64,000 bases of DNA from Coccinella septempunctata. Taxonomy: Eukaryota; Arthropoda; Insecta; Coleoptera; Coccinellidae. Numbering within the stretch: the stretch's first letter is position 1; every line of letters begins with the position of its first letter. The notes under the pieces were generated by a model that saw only the letters and a program-made list of their open reading frames with translations, did not search any database and was not told the DNA's origin. The stretch lies in the NCBI RefSeq assembly GCF_907165205.1, contig NC_058196.1:10954501-11018500 (forward strand), written 5' to 3'. The translations under genes were made by a program, and so were the position numbers. Positions 10,845 to 22,174 of the stretch are shown here, piece after piece.

Positions 10845-10920
10845 CCGTTTTCCGTCCGAATAACCATATTCCGCCCGAATACCCGTATTCCGACCGAGTA
10901 ACCGTATTCCGACCGACCGT
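10845..10920 (+). repeat. four 19-bp tandem repeats in the gypsy leader
   Basis: Four consecutive 19-bp units of the pattern CCGTATTCCGACCGA plus four bases lie in the untranslated leader between primer site and gag. They are GC-rich and diverged from each other. A role in RNA packaging or translation is possible but untested. Confidence 0.75.
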
Positions 10921-11131
10921 AGCCGTAGCGACAAATGGTGGAGGCTCCTGGGAAACACTCTGAGGATCTGCGCATGGAAGTTCCCCCTACTACCTCCTAG
11001 GTGGGGGAAAAGGTATAAATGGAGCGGTGTAAGCGGCTAGAGAGGGAGTTGAAGACCACCAAGAGGAAGGCAGACAACTAGGAATCCAGTTAGCCTAGGA
11101 AGAGAACTATTGACCAGACCGAAGACCGGAC

Positions 11132-12121
11132 ATGACCAGTAACGCCGAGGAAACCCAGCCGATCACCGCCCCTATGGACCAGAGTACCAGCTGGATTTAC
11201 AAGTTGAGGAAGGAAGAACTTGAGGTGGAATTGGATAAATTCCATCTTCGCAGGGATGGGACGGTAGACGAGATGAGGAAAAGGTTGGCCAAGTTCATCA
11301 AGAATGGCCAAGCGACCCCAGGCCCAACGATCCACTTGACACCACCTGCTTTCCCGACACCACCGCCGCAGAATACCTCCAGCCACGCCGACCCCGTGGA
11401 CTTACATAAGTATGGAGTGAGCTTCGATGGACTACAAGATCCGGCTGCATTCTTAGAAAGGATAGAAGAAGTCCGTCACCAACTTAACCTAGATCCAGAA
11501 AGGATATTGGCAGGCCTACCGCAAATCTTGACCGGAGATGCTTCCCTATGGTTCAGGAACAATAAACGCAGCCTCACTGCGTGGTCTGCTTTCACCGAAG
11601 CTTTCAGGACTTTCTATTTTCCGACCGACTATTACATTACCCTGGAGGAGGACATCCGCCGACGCCAGCAACAACCCAACGAGGCCATTACAAAATATAT
11701 AACCGACCTCCAGACTATGATGAGGAGACACGGAGGGTATAGCGAAATTCAAGAATTGTCCTTACTTCAGAGAAACCTGCTACCTGACTACCGCCAAATG
11801 CTCTGGGGCCAAGACGTCCAAGATATACCCACGTTCCTGAGGAAAGTCCGGGAAATAGAAACTCTCAAGATGGAAATCCGCCGCCAGAGTGACCCGCCGA
11901 CAACCGGAGAGTCCGTGAGAAGATCACCGGCATCAACAGGAGCACGAGCGACATATCCTGCAAATCAAGAGCATCCGGCCAGATCTCCGACTTGTTGGAA
12001 ATGCGGACAAACCGGCCACTTAAGAGGAGATTGTAGGAACCGAGCAGTGTTGTTTTGTTCAAGATGCGGACGAAAGGGAATTATGAGTCGCGATTGTGAC
12101 TGTCCCAGGTCGGGAAACTAA
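11132..12121 (+). CDS. gag: gypsy Gag with two zinc knuckles
   Basis: This open 329-residue Gag should form virus-like particles and bind element RNA. Residues about 20-55 resemble a SAP-like helix pair (LRKEELEVELDKF, DEMRKRLAKF). Residues about 85-240 are a capsid domain with YGVSFDGLQDPAAFLERIEE, LTGDASLWFRNN and the acidic-basic helix EDIRRRQQQPNEAITKYI. At the C-terminus are CWKCGQTGHLRGDC, a canonical CCHC knuckle, and CSRCGRKGIMSRDC, where His is replaced. The ATG at 11132 follows the leader without a competing long upstream frame. The pol frame begins 117 bp downstream in a different phase, so Pol would need frameshifting or splicing. Confidence 0.9.
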   Translation: MTSNAEETQPITAPMDQSTSWIYKLRKEELEVELDKFHLRRDGTVDEMRKRLAKFIKNGQATPGPTIHLTPPAFPTPPPQNTSSHADPVDLHKYGVSFDGLQDPAAFLERIEEVRHQLNLDPERILAGLPQILTGDASLWFRNNKRSLTAWSAFTEAFRTFYFPTDYYITLEEDIRRRQQQPNEAITKYITDLQTMMRRHGGYSEIQELSLLQRNLLPDYRQMLWGQDVQDIPTFLRKVREIETLKMEIRRQSDPPTTGESVRRSPASTGARATYPANQEHPARSPTCWKCGQTGHLRGDCRNRAVLFCSRCGRKGIMSRDCDCPRSGN

Positions 12122-13787
12122 GTAGGGAAAGGTTTGCTACGAGGCCATGCCCGACCCCTGTTCCCTCCGCCTCGTGTGCCGTCACCGAACACCAGGGAGA
12201 CCGCCGTCCTCACCTCAATGTCGGGATATTTGGGAAGGTGTTCCGAGCTCTTTTGGACACTGGAGCCTCCAGATCGTACTTCGGGGACACCGTTATGGAA
12301 CTGTGCAAGGCCAAAAGACTGCCTACAACCCAGGAACGGATACCGAACGCCCTGCTAGCTGACGGAAGTATAGCAAAAATACCGTTGTCCGTCAAGCTTC
12401 CGCTCAGCATCCAAGGAGAATCGTACGAGATGCCCCTGATGTACTTGCCGGGGCTGAGTCATGATGTCCTGCTGGGGATGGATTTCCTTATTCCGAACAA
12501 AGTACAAATATTTCCGGCCGCCGATGAAATTATGATCAACGGAAAACCGCTACCGACCCAGTCTCTTAACACTATTGCTGAGAGGCCGACGGGATCCCAC
12601 TTGGAGCTGACACCGAGGGAGCAGCAACAACTGCAAGAATTCTTAACGACGGAATTAGCCAAGTTCAAGGACATCAAAGGAACAACACCGCTAGTGGAAC
12701 ACAAAATACATCTCCTAAAGAAGGAACCGATAAAACAGCGTTACCGGCCCCAAAATCCCAAAATGCAGCAGCTCATCAACCAGGAGGTAGACCGAATGCT
12801 GGCTGAAGGAATCATCGAGCCATCAAACAGCCCTTGGAGCAGCCCGGTCGTTATTGTGAAGAAGAAGGATGGAAACCCCCGATTTTGCATCGACTTTCGT
12901 CAGGTAAACGAGGTCAGCCGTAAAGATGCGTACCCCCTACCATATATCTCAGCCATACTCGACCGACTACGAGCCGCAAAATATATTTCGAGCATCGATC
13001 TAAAGCAAGGATATTGGCAGATTCCGTTAGCAGAAGAATGTCGACCAATTACCGCTTTCACTGTACCATCTAGGGGTTTGTTCCAGTTCAAAGTTATGCC
13101 CTTCGGATTACACTCAGCGGCCGCAACGTTCCAACGACTATTGGATACCATCATCGGACCGGATATGGAACCCCGAGCATTTGCATACCTGGATGATATC
13201 ATCGTCTTGGGTAAAACATTCGAGGAGCATTTAGAAAACCTACGAGAAGTATTCCGCCGACTTCGAGAGGCCAACCTGCAGCTTAACCCAGAGAAGTGCG
13301 AATTTGGAAAACGTGCCCTCAAATACTTAGGCCATGAGGTCACGGCCGAGGGAATCCGTACCGATCCGGACAAGGTTAGGGCCATCTTGGAAATGAAAGC
13401 ACCTACTACCGTTCGTGCATTGCGACGATTTTTAGGCGTTTGTTCCTGGTACCGAAGGTTCATAGCTGATTTTTCAAAAGTAGCAACTCCGTTAACGAGC
13501 TTGTTGAAGAAAGGAAGGAGATGGTCCTGGGGTGAAGCTCAACAAAAATCCTTCGAGGATCTAAAGAAATGTCTCACGGAATCCCTAGTACTAGCATGTC
13601 CCGATTTCGATCGACCCTTCCAATTGCAAACAGATGCTTCAGAAGACGGACTTGGAGCGGCGCTATTACAGAACCAAGAGGGACACGACCGTATAATCGC
13701 CTACGCCAGTCGCACGTTACAACCTGCTGAACGTAACTACTCCGTCACGGAAAAAGAATGTTTGGCTATAGTATGGCGAATCGAGAA

Positions 13788-13834
13788 AATGAAGCCAGAG
13801 TGTTCCATCAACCGTCCGAGAAGTATACCAGATA
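13788..13834 (+). other. spliced-leader block copied from the LTR into pol
   Basis: These 47 bases are identical to LTR positions 9471-9517, which end exactly at a GTAAGT donor. Downstream, instead of the intron, comes ATATTCAATATGGGAGAT. The block is best read as the leader-exon/acceptor junction of a spliced element RNA, captured by template switching at ATGAAGCC-type microhomology. Confidence 0.85.
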
Positions 13835-13843
13835 ATATTCAAT

Positions 13844-14176
13844 ATGGGAGATGCGGACATTTTGGTGCTGCAGGAGGGAAATTGGAGGAAGACGTTGCAC
13901 CGCCGGTTCCGGACCCCCAAGGGAAGGCCCCGGTTTACCTACGTAGCGAAGTACCCGTTGTGCTGGCGCTGCGGATACCCGGACCACGACCGGCGAACCT
14001 GCAGAAGAACCTCTTTAATATTCTGCTCCAGGTGCGGACTGGTGGGAACCAGGTCCAGGGATTGTGGATGCCCGAAGGGAGCCACCGAAAGGCCCAGGAA
14101 AAAGGACATGGGAGTGCAGTGCGAATTAATCCGTGTGACCGCATCCGGGGCTCCAGCCTGGTCACCCGGAAAGTGA
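13844..14176 (+). CDS. second zinc-knuckle ORF reached by splicing
   Basis: This 110-residue frame starts with an ATG ten bases after the spliced-leader junction, so it would be an early frame of the spliced RNA. It carries CWRCGYPDHDRRTC, a CCHC knuckle with Asp before His, and CSRCGLVGTRSRDC. Order and spacing are as in Gag (11132-12121), but the sequence is diverged. The rest is basic (RFRTPKGRPRF). It looks like a small nucleic-acid-binding accessory protein derived by duplication of the Gag nucleocapsid. No known accessory gene is recognised, and function is inferred from the knuckles only. The first ATG of the leader (position 13789) is in the Pol phase rather than this one. Confidence 0.6.
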   Translation: MGDADILVLQEGNWRKTLHRRFRTPKGRPRFTYVAKYPLCWRCGYPDHDRRTCRRTSLIFCSRCGLVGTRSRDCGCPKGATERPRKKDMGVQCELIRVTASGAPAWSPGK

Positions 14177-14281
14177 CCGTTCTTTTGTTTTCTTTTTTTC
14201 TTATTGTGATTTTAGAATAAATTTTATTTTGTAGTAGAGATTATAAAAAAGTTTCTTTTTTTAGCCGAAGAAGGAGGGGGA

Positions 14282-15935
14282 TGTAACAAAGCAAATTTTC
14301 AATTAGTTTTGTTTCCGAATTATTCATTTTCATATTTCCGTAACGTGAATTGATTAAGTCGACCGGTTTCAGGCCGCGCGGACCCATGTGTTCCCGGATC
14401 GCGATGTCTTCAACGTGAGGTCAGGGGGGGATATCGTATGCCGAATTTGTTTAATTGCGCATTTGACAATTGTATAAAAAAGGGCCGTGCCGGGTATAAA
14501 TTCGAGCGATTTCGTAAATTCAGTCAATGAAGCCAGAGTGTTCCATCAACCGTCCGAGAAGTATACCAGATAGTAAGTACATTCAAGGGTTACACATGGG
14601 CAAGGTCTCAGGTATGATTATTTTAATTACTCTTTTGGTTAATTTGCCGGTTTATTTATTTTCCACATACCCTTCTTTCCGCCGTGGAGTTGTGTAGTAG
14701 CTTCAAATGGCCTACACTACCCCATGGACTTTCCCAGTATGCGTAGGTGTGTACGCTAGCTTCAAATGGCGCGTACATGCTTCCGTGTCATCCTTCCACC
14801 GTACCGCCCGGGTCCTGGAGGCCATGCATTAGCTTGAAACGGCCTGCATGTCTCCTGGTATCCTGAAAGTACAGGGGTGTACGATGTTAGCTTCAAACGG
14901 CCCATCCTACACTCTTGTCAGGTACGTTCCGCCGTCTCTAACTCAGCCCACCCTTACCGTACCGCCTGAGTTCCTAGAGGTGATGCATTAGCTTCAAACG
15001 GCCTGCATCTCTCTTGGGATTCCGAGTGTGCGGGAGTGTACGATGTTAGCTTCAAACGGCCCATCCTACACACCTGCCAGGTATGTTCCTTTGTTACCCT
15101 TTTTTACCCCGCCTTTCCCTAACCGTACCGCCCGAGTTCTTGGAGATTATGCATTAGCTTCAAACGGCCTGCATCGCTCCTGGAATTCCGAGTGTACAGA
15201 GGTGTACGATGTTAGCTTCAAACGGCCCATCCTACACAACTGTCCGGTATGATCCCCTTCGAACTAAGCCACCCACCGGGGTTACGGGGGTGGGTACAGC
15301 CCCCGTGATTTCGGAACACCTTGGATTCCGAGGGCACCCTTGCGGGTGTGTTCGTCGTCCTTGTTCCGTGGTTTAGTTTTTCCTCAGTTCACCAAAGTAT
15401 ACCGGCAAACCGCCGTCCGTCTTAACACCAGTCTCGCTTATAATAACCGACTTTGCCCATGTTACTACCCACCGCTTGTACGCAACGTAGAGTTAACTTG
15501 CGCTGTTTTCGCTTACGCTCTTGCTTCATTCTAGCTCCGACCGCTTCATCCCGCAATTTTACTTTGCTCACTCATCACGCTTCGACATTGGAGGCACGTT
15601 GCATCCCGCTTCTGCTTCTGCACCGCTTGTTCACCCTATACCCTGTACGACATCATTGTGTATGTGGAGGATGTTGAATGGAAGTTTCATGGTTGTTTTG
15701 TGTTTTATTTTTCTCCCGAATAGAGTTTCTAAGATATTTCAGAGATAGGGGACTGTCCGAACTTCATGAACATCTGACCCCTGGACATAACTTTCTCTGA
15801 CTGTAGCTCCTGGTCACCTGTAGGATACCGCCTACAGGTTCCGAGTGTCCTCAACACTTTAAACTAGAGGTGGCGCCCGAGGTTTCTATCTTCGGAGAAG
15901 AAGACGGCAACAGATGGAGACAGGAGGTCGTCACA
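14282..15935 (+). repeat. gypsy 3' LTR (1654 bp), one repeat unit longer than the 5' LTR
   Basis: This LTR matches the 5' LTR almost base for base but carries an extra 159 bp at about 14913-15071. The extra stretch adds two more AGCTTCAAACGG modules, making eight. Outside this I see only an isolated substitution (for example G/T in the run at about 15697). Confidence 0.92.
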
Positions 15936-16939
15936 GCCGCGAAAGTACTTCTTTCCCAATTCTTTGATGTTAAAAATCTCGATAATTTTCAAAATACCTT
16001 GCTTCTTAACGGTATATTGAATAAATTACAGGGTCATGCTGAAGAAATCATTTCGATTCATGGTGTAACCGGTAGTTGATTAGAAATTAGAAATACTTTA
16101 CTTTTAAATTTCGGCTATGAAAAAGATGAGAAAGTTTCAAATAATGATTTAGTTAATTTAAGGCAAAATTAAAGTGAGACCCCTCAAGATTTTTACGAAA
16201 GAGTTATTAGTTTGCTTCAAACGATTTGTTATTATATAGATTTGAAGAACATGAAAGGAATAGTGAAAGGGTATTCTTCAAAAAACAAGCATTGAAAACT
16301 TTTTTAGCTGGTTTGAAAGATCCTCTAGGGCCTATAATTAAAGCCATGAAACCTGAATCATTGACTCAAGCTTTACAATTCATTATCGATGAAGACAATA
16401 TTAATCACATTCAAAAAGCACAATTGTCCCCAAATTTCAATAAATTACCTAATTCTTATCAAAAATTCAATTACAGTAATTATAGACTCAATAATCAACG
16501 CCCTGATTATGTTTCGAGAAACCAAAGCTATTTCAGCCCTGGACCAATTAATTGTCCATTTCCTAGTAAAAGAATAAATCTTAAAAAGTATCCCAAATTA
16601 TAGACAGCCAAATTTTGCCACTAGTTCACAAGTTCTCAAGAAACCTGATGAATCTACACCTATGATTGTTTCAACTAATCATACAGTACCAAAATTTAAA
16701 CAAAATCAATCTATGCCAAGAAGCCCTACTACCAACTTTTTCTACGAAATTTTCCTGGCCGGTACTTTACTTGGAAACCTTATTTCATGAGTGAAGAACT
16801 TTATAATAAAATAAACTTCACGACGAACTACGGACTGGAGAGTCCAGAGGAGAGACCAACTTAACTATAAAGTACACCAGAGGAACACCAGGCAATACTG
16901 ATATGACCGCTAAGAGGCAGCCGAAAAACTAAATAACGT

Positions 16940-18480
16940 TTTGAATGAGTGGAGTGTTCTTTACACGAATACACAGTCTTTAAGCTCCAAGCTCGACGAA
17001 ATTTTAACGTTCATTAAATTGAATAAACATTCACTAATTCTTATATCTGAATCATAGCTTAAGCATGACATACCGGACTCATTGATGCAAATAAAGAACT
17101 ACTCATTATATAGAAGCGACAGCACAACTACGGTAGGCTATGGTGGCGTATACATTGATCAAGATATTGTCAGGTCGTCCACTATTACTACAATAGTTTT
17201 CAATACCCCAGGAATAGATCATTTGTTTGTTCATGTGGTTTACGAAGGTTGTCCAGTTAGTATAGGATGTATTTATCGACCTAGGGCTTGTGCATGTGAT
17301 TCTGATTTTTTTTTTAATGATCTATCTGACATGTCAAAGAACAGAGAAAATGTTTTTGTTGCGGGCGATTTCAATTTTCCGGAGATCAGTTGGCCTCTGA
17401 CAGCGCAGCCAACACAGAGTAGCACCTCATCTTCCATATTCGCTGATATGATTCGAACATCTAATTTTTCTCAGCTGGTTACTAGACCCAGAAGATTCAG
17501 ACATAATAAGGTACCATCGCTTCTCGACTTAGTTCTTGTCAACGATCACTCTCTCGTTTCAGATGTTGAGTATATGCCTCCATTTGGCAAATCAGATGAT
17601 GTTGCCATCGTATAAAAACTTCAGTTCTTTACGCATATTAAGCCACAAGTAGTTATCAAAAGGAGGGTCAGGATTGTGAAATATGAGAATGTTGACGAAG
17701 AACTGCTGAACATCCAATAGAAGGAACGTTTTTCGGACTTGAAAGTTTATGAAATATGGGTGGAGTTCACAGGTATTCTGAATCGTGTTCTGGCCACCAA
17801 CACCCAGTACAAGGAAGTAAAATCAGTCTTGGCCAAACCATGGATAGACGATAAGCTTCTTAGAATGATTAGACAGAAGAGAACTCCGTGGCAAAGATAT
17901 ATTAGAAATGGATCGACGGAGAATCACAGTATCCACCGCAATTACTCCAATATGCTTTCGGCATCCATTCAGAAAGCCAAGAAGCGATATGAATCAGACA
18001 TTTCCAAGTCAAAAAATAAGTAAAAAGTCTTCTCGCGTTTTTATACGGTTGAACCCTCTGGCCCTATTCCGGCCATAGATGTCAGTCGGAATAATGAAGA
18101 GATAAACCATGTCGTGTTTGGTGAGGAAGCTGTCTTGGAACATATTGATCTCCTCAATTTCACATCAGCACCAGGCATGGATGGTATAACAGCTGATTTA
18201 TTAAAAAAATATTCTCGATCGCTCTGTCATCCACTCTCCATAATGTTCATAAAGTATTTCATGGCTCACAAGATTCCGAAGGATTGGCTTAAGGCTTCGG
18301 TTACAGCAATCTTCAAGAGTGGCGATAAGTTATCACCTGAAAATTACCGTGTTTCTTCTTGAACATGAAGTTATCCCACCGAACCAACATGGATTTGTAC
18401 CGGGAAGATCTGTCATCACAAACTTATTGCAGTGCGTGGACGATTGGACGAGGTCAATAGACCATGGTGAAATTCGTTGA
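16940..18480 (+). mobile_element. LINE relic (APE endonuclease and start of RT)
   Basis: Sequence reading YTNTQSLSSKLDEILTFIKL begins near 16965. The endonuclease continues in 17082-17615 with FVAGDFNFPEISW, SLLDLVLVND and a GKSDD end motif. 17739-18023 is the region between endonuclease and RT (KPWIDDKLLRMIRQKR). 18114-18362 starts RT with SAPGMDGITADLLKK and WLKASVTAIFKSGDK. The RT then loses a block after ENYR and ends with PNQHGFVPGRSVITNLL before a stop at about 18479. An internal stop also lies near 17056. The layout suits the CR1/Jockey group. There is no poly(A) or microsatellite tail, so it is truncated at both ends and dead. Confidence 0.8.
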
Positions 18481-18699
18481 CTTAGAAGAATTAGTTGGGA
18501 GCATCCTGCGTTGATTGCGATAGAACCGAGGTTCTAGCTGTCTAATTGCATATTCGAGCTTGGAAAGATTTGGTGGATTCACGTTAGATTTTAATAGTTC
18601 CCCCCGAAGAACTGGGTATAAAACCATCTTTTGTGATGCATTATGTTGTCATTCATTCTTCCTTATATGGTGAGGATTAAGTTCTGCATTAAATTCAGT
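18481..18699. other. Unassigned spacer
   Basis: No coding or repeat structure recognised. Confidence 0.4.
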
Positions 18700-18975
18700 T
18701 TTCAAATGCAGTTTACAGTTATACAGTTTTTCACATACAGTGACTGTACAGTTTCTGTGTTGATAATTCTGTATTGAAAAAATGCAGTATTTTATATACA
18801 ATTACTGCACAGTTTCTGTATTCACAATTCTTTATTGAAAAAATGCAGTATTTAATATAGTGTTACTGTAAAGTTTCAACAATGATAATTTTCCATTTTT
18901 CAGTTCTGTAGTCTGAAAATGCAGTGTTTGATAAACAGTAACTGCACAGTTTCTGTAATGCTGCAATGCGTCCAG
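18700..18975 (+). repeat. 61-bp tandem array fragment (family of 54294-55421)
   Basis: Units of ACTGCACAGTTTCTGTATTG type recur at 18745, 18806 and 18867 (61-bp spacing), with a fourth at 18943. They match the array of the 1128-bp element at 54294 but lack its ends, so this is a diverged fragment. Confidence 0.75.
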
Positions 18976-19144
18976 TGTAGGAAGGTACGATCGGTAGAGT
19001 ACGTTATTGACGATTATGCCCGGAAGGTCTATCCTTTGTTAGAAATTTGAACGTTTAATGTTAGTCGTTGGGCGTTGGCCATATTGTTTTAGATCAGATT
19101 TGGATAGAGAGTAAAGATTTGTGGATTAAGTGAATTGTATCTCT
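18976..19144. other. Unassigned spacer before BEL element
   Basis: No genes seen. The last five bases TCTCT are the target duplication of the BEL element. Confidence 0.5.
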
Positions 19145-20021
19145 TGTTGCGATAAAAAACGCAACCAAGGAACGAACGAAAGTTCCTAGGGATCTTGCCG
19201 CGTACCTGCTTCCCAAATATGCCCATACATGGTAATGAGCTGAATCCGCAAATATCATTGGTTGTCACACATGTGACGCAAAACTTCCCCAGACGCTCTT
19301 CCAAGGGATGGACCGCGGTACCCACGCCACATTTAGCCGAGAATTACTCAAGAAACAAAGGCGTTCCACCCAAGCACCACAGGGGTGCAGTTCTTATTGG
19401 CATTATCTTTCATTTAGTTTTGTTCTTCTCTCGTTGTTTCGTTCAAAAGTCTTCAAAACTGTGATAAGCAGTGTGTTTCGCTTATCATCATTTTTTATCC
19501 TTACTTGTGAAAAGTAATCAGTGAACCGTGTCCGACTGAATCACCAGTACAACTGAGTTTGGCCGAGTATCTAAGCAGATAGTTTAAGCAGAGTTGAGGT
19601 TCCCAAAACACAGGACACTCCTATCGATCAAAAAGAGGACAATTAGTTTCGACCCGAAGGTCTCAACCAGGCGATTGGAGTATACTTTGAACTGCCGGCA
19701 ACCTGCAATAAATCTAAAGCTAAGGGATATAAGGTCAGAAAATTCCATTTACTCATTCAGCGGTTCCGAGCTAGGAACGTGAAAAAACCCAGTTTCTAGT
19801 AACACTGATGTTTTTGCTCAAATAATGTAAATAATTTAAGTTAGTTTGACTGTAAATATAATTGTTACGAGTTAAATTAACCGTCTTTCATTATCCTTGC
19901 AATACGATCTCTACCAAGTTACATTTCTAGACTCCGCAATTCTGCGTAACCAGTGACAAGGTAGCTCACTGTTCTTCTTTAAGCGAGTAAAGATTATTAT
20001 TCTAATCTTGCGTTCGCAACA
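19145..20021 (+). repeat. BEL 5' LTR
   Basis: 877 bp, TGTTGCG...CGCAACA, followed after two bases by the primer site TGGTCCTTCGAGCCGGA at 20024-20040, a form common in insect BEL elements. Confidence 0.93.
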
Positions 20022-20131
20022 AATGGTCCTTCGAGCCGGATCTAGAATTGTGACTAAGGAAGAATTTGCAAGATTACAAATTGTGATTTCTAGGTGATTA
20101 TCTCTTTCGTGTCTTTCTTCTTACTGCTTGT

Positions 20132-22174
20132 TTGTATTTGATTGCATGTAATTCTATGTTCTTATCTTCATCCAAAATGGAAGATGTATCTTATAACAAT
20201 TTGAAATCCAAACGTACCATATTCAAGTCTAAAATAACTAGAGTTAGCAATTGGGTTGAACAAAATTTACAGACAGAACTGAATCCCAAGGTTTTTAAGC
20301 GATATCTTGAATCATTAGAATCTGCTTTTAATAATTATGAAGGTGTTCAAAATGCAATTGAACTCCTACCAGATTCTGAAAATTTCGATGACGAAAATCG
20401 TGTTGAGATAGAAACAAAATTCCACAATATTGCTGGAAAAATTGAACTAATCGAAAAAATCATCAGTAAATCTACTCCTCAAGGAAATTTAAAATCTCTC
20501 CCTCAGGGCCATTGTAATGTAAATTTACCCCAAATTAATATAAAACCGTTTAAAGGCGATGCTTCTGAATGGACTTCGTTTTTGCAGTTGTTCGAAACTT
20601 TAATTGTTGATAATTCTTCTCTTTCTGAAATTCAAAGATTTGTTTATTTAAGAATGTCATTGCGAGATGAGCCACTCAAGCTTATTGAGGGATTAGCGGT
20701 AACTCATGAGAATTTTAAAATTGCTTTAGAAATTTTGAAAAAAAAGTACGGAAATAAATTAACTGTTATCAATGCTCATTTTAACTCATTGTTGGAAACA
20801 ACACCTATGTCCAAATGTAATGCTTCGAATTTAAGAGAATTTGTCACAAATTGTAAAAGAAACTGGGATTCTTTACATAACCTAGGATATTCGGACTTAG
20901 AACTATTAGAATTCTTTTTGATCTATGTGTTGGGCAAAAAGATTGATTTAAATACACGAAGAGCATTCGAATCTGAAAGGGATATGGACCAACTCCCGTC
21001 ATTGAATCAGTTGTTTGAATTCATTGAGAAAAGATGTTTAGTTTTTGAAAATTTAAGTAGCACTGAGACAATACCAGTTTATAAAAATCCGAAATCTCAA
21101 ATGAAAACGTCTCTTCATGTTTCAAACAATCAACTTACTTCAAATTCACCGCCTTGCTCATTTTGTAATGACCATTTTCACAGAATTTATGCTTGCAATA
21201 AGTTCAAAGGTATATCTCTTTCTGAAAGGAGGCAGTTCGTTAACTCCAAACAACTCTGCTTCAACTGTCTTTGTAAGGGTCATCAAATTTCGAAATGTAG
21301 TTCTAAAAGATGTTGCACCGTGTGTTCAAAAAAACATCACTCTCTTCTTCACCCCAGTCAGGGCCCACTGTCTACGAACTCCCAAAATACCTCTCCAACA
21401 GAGCGTTATGTCGAAGCAACAAGTCCATCTCGACACAATGCTGCTGCTGGACCTCTGTCCCAGTTCGCATCTGGATCTCAACCTAAAGGTCAATCAAGAG
21501 CCTTGCAGCAAGGCAGCAGTAGTTCTCAAGATTCTCATTCATTTTCAGGTGTTTCTACAAGAAACAATCACGTCCTTCTGGCGACTGCTCGTGTTTTCTT
21601 ATACAACTCGCAAGGTCATAAAATCAAGGCCAGGGCCATTCTGGATAACGGGTCCCAAAATTCCTTTGTTACTGAAGGTTTAATCGAGAAATTAGGTTAT
21701 GTGCCTTACAACCACTCTACCATAGTTTCAGGAATTGGGTTGAGTAATAGTCATTCAACCAAAATGATTGATCTTACCTTCTTTTCTAATGTTCATTCAC
21801 ACCAGAAGTTTAGAGCAACCTGCGCACTTCTTCCGACAATAACATGTCAACTCCCACAGTTCAAGGTAAATGTTTCTCAGTGGAGTATCCCCAGTGAGTT
21901 GCCACTGGCAGATCCTACGTTCACCCAATCTGACATCGATATACTCATAGGTGCAGATGTGTATTACAAGATTTTGTCTCAAGGTATCATTCCTTTGGGG
22001 AGGAACCTTCCTTCTCTTATCAACACACATTTGGGATGGGTGATTGGAGGTTCTTTTCCCACCCACCAAAAAGGAAAAATGCAGCAGCACTCATTTCTGT
22101 GCGTAACTCTTCCAGCAGAGAATGTGCATCCCAGAATTTCCCTACTGATTCAGACAGCAGCGAAGGATGAATAA
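20132..22174 (+). pseudogene. BEL Gag and aspartic protease
   Basis: The frame encodes a 680-residue Gag-protease. Residues about 130-330 form the capsid region usual in BEL/Pao (LPQINIKPFKGDASEWTSF, LRMSLRDEPLKLIEGL). Three zinc motifs follow at about 345-410: CSFCNDHFHRIYAC, CFNCLCKGHQISKC and CCTVCSKKHHSLLH. The protease starts with RARAILDNGSQNSFVT, in which the usual DSG is DNG, and continues to DILIGADVYYKIL. The Met at 20132 is upstream of a second in-frame Met (MEDVSYNN, 20177) that is a likelier start. The frame ends at an in-frame TAA (22172), after which the same phase continues as RT, so the stop is a single nonsense change in a Gag-Pol polyprotein. Confidence 0.9.

Larger units (their letters stand above)
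12238..14220 (+). pseudogene. pol: gypsy Pol: protease, RT, start of RNase H, then fused leader
   Basis: Protease has ALLDTGASRSYF near the start and LLGMDFL. RT shows SPWSSPVVIVKKKDGNPRFC, CIDFRQVNEV, SSIDLKQGYWQIPLAEE (first catalytic Asp) and the YLDDIIVLG box. RNase H begins with LQTDASEDGLGAAL and ends at SVTEKECLAIVWRIEK. Right there (13788) the sequence switches to the 47-base LTR leader block and then to unrelated sequence. The remaining roughly 130 residues are not Pol. RNase H is therefore truncated and integrase absent. RT and protease look intact, so they could act on the element's own RNA, but integration would need another copy. Confidence 0.9.
9227..15935 (+). mobile_element. 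Ty3/gypsy retrotransposon with long LTRs and 4-bp target duplication
   Basis: The element is complete from LTR to LTR (6709 bp). The LTRs start TGTAACAAAG and end GTCACA. The flanks carry a 4-bp duplication GCCG (9223-9226 and 15936-15939). The primer site TGGCGCCCGAGCAGGGAC (10725-10742) is of the tRNA-Lys type, and a purine tract GAAGGAGGGGG ends just before the 3' LTR. It encodes gag, then protease-RT-start of RNase H, then a spliced-leader-like block and a second zinc-knuckle frame. Integrase is absent, so this copy is non-autonomous. High LTR similarity implies a recent insertion. Confidence 0.93.
9140..16790 (+). pseudogene. errantivirus-like gag, split by a gypsy insertion
   Basis: The gag starts with MAVPAFDLKNL at 9140, is interrupted at 9226 by the 6.7-kb gypsy element, and resumes at 15936. 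Recognisable capsid sequence follows: FFDVKNLDNFQNTLLLNG, an EIISIHGV segment, then NFGYEKDEKVSNNDL and TPQDFYERVISLLQT. Stops lie at about 16077 and 16171. The last 125-codon frame (16226-16603) carries AGLKDPLGPIIKAMKP and an Asn/Tyr-rich tail without a zinc knuckle. Members of this group normally lack CCHC boxes, so that is expected. The 4-bp duplication GCCG brackets the inserted element. Frameshifts and stops make this gag inactive. Confidence 0.7.

Noticed and set aside
10650..10975. Minus-strand frames in the gypsy leader
   Set aside because: They are shadows of GC-rich tandem repeats with no family signature.
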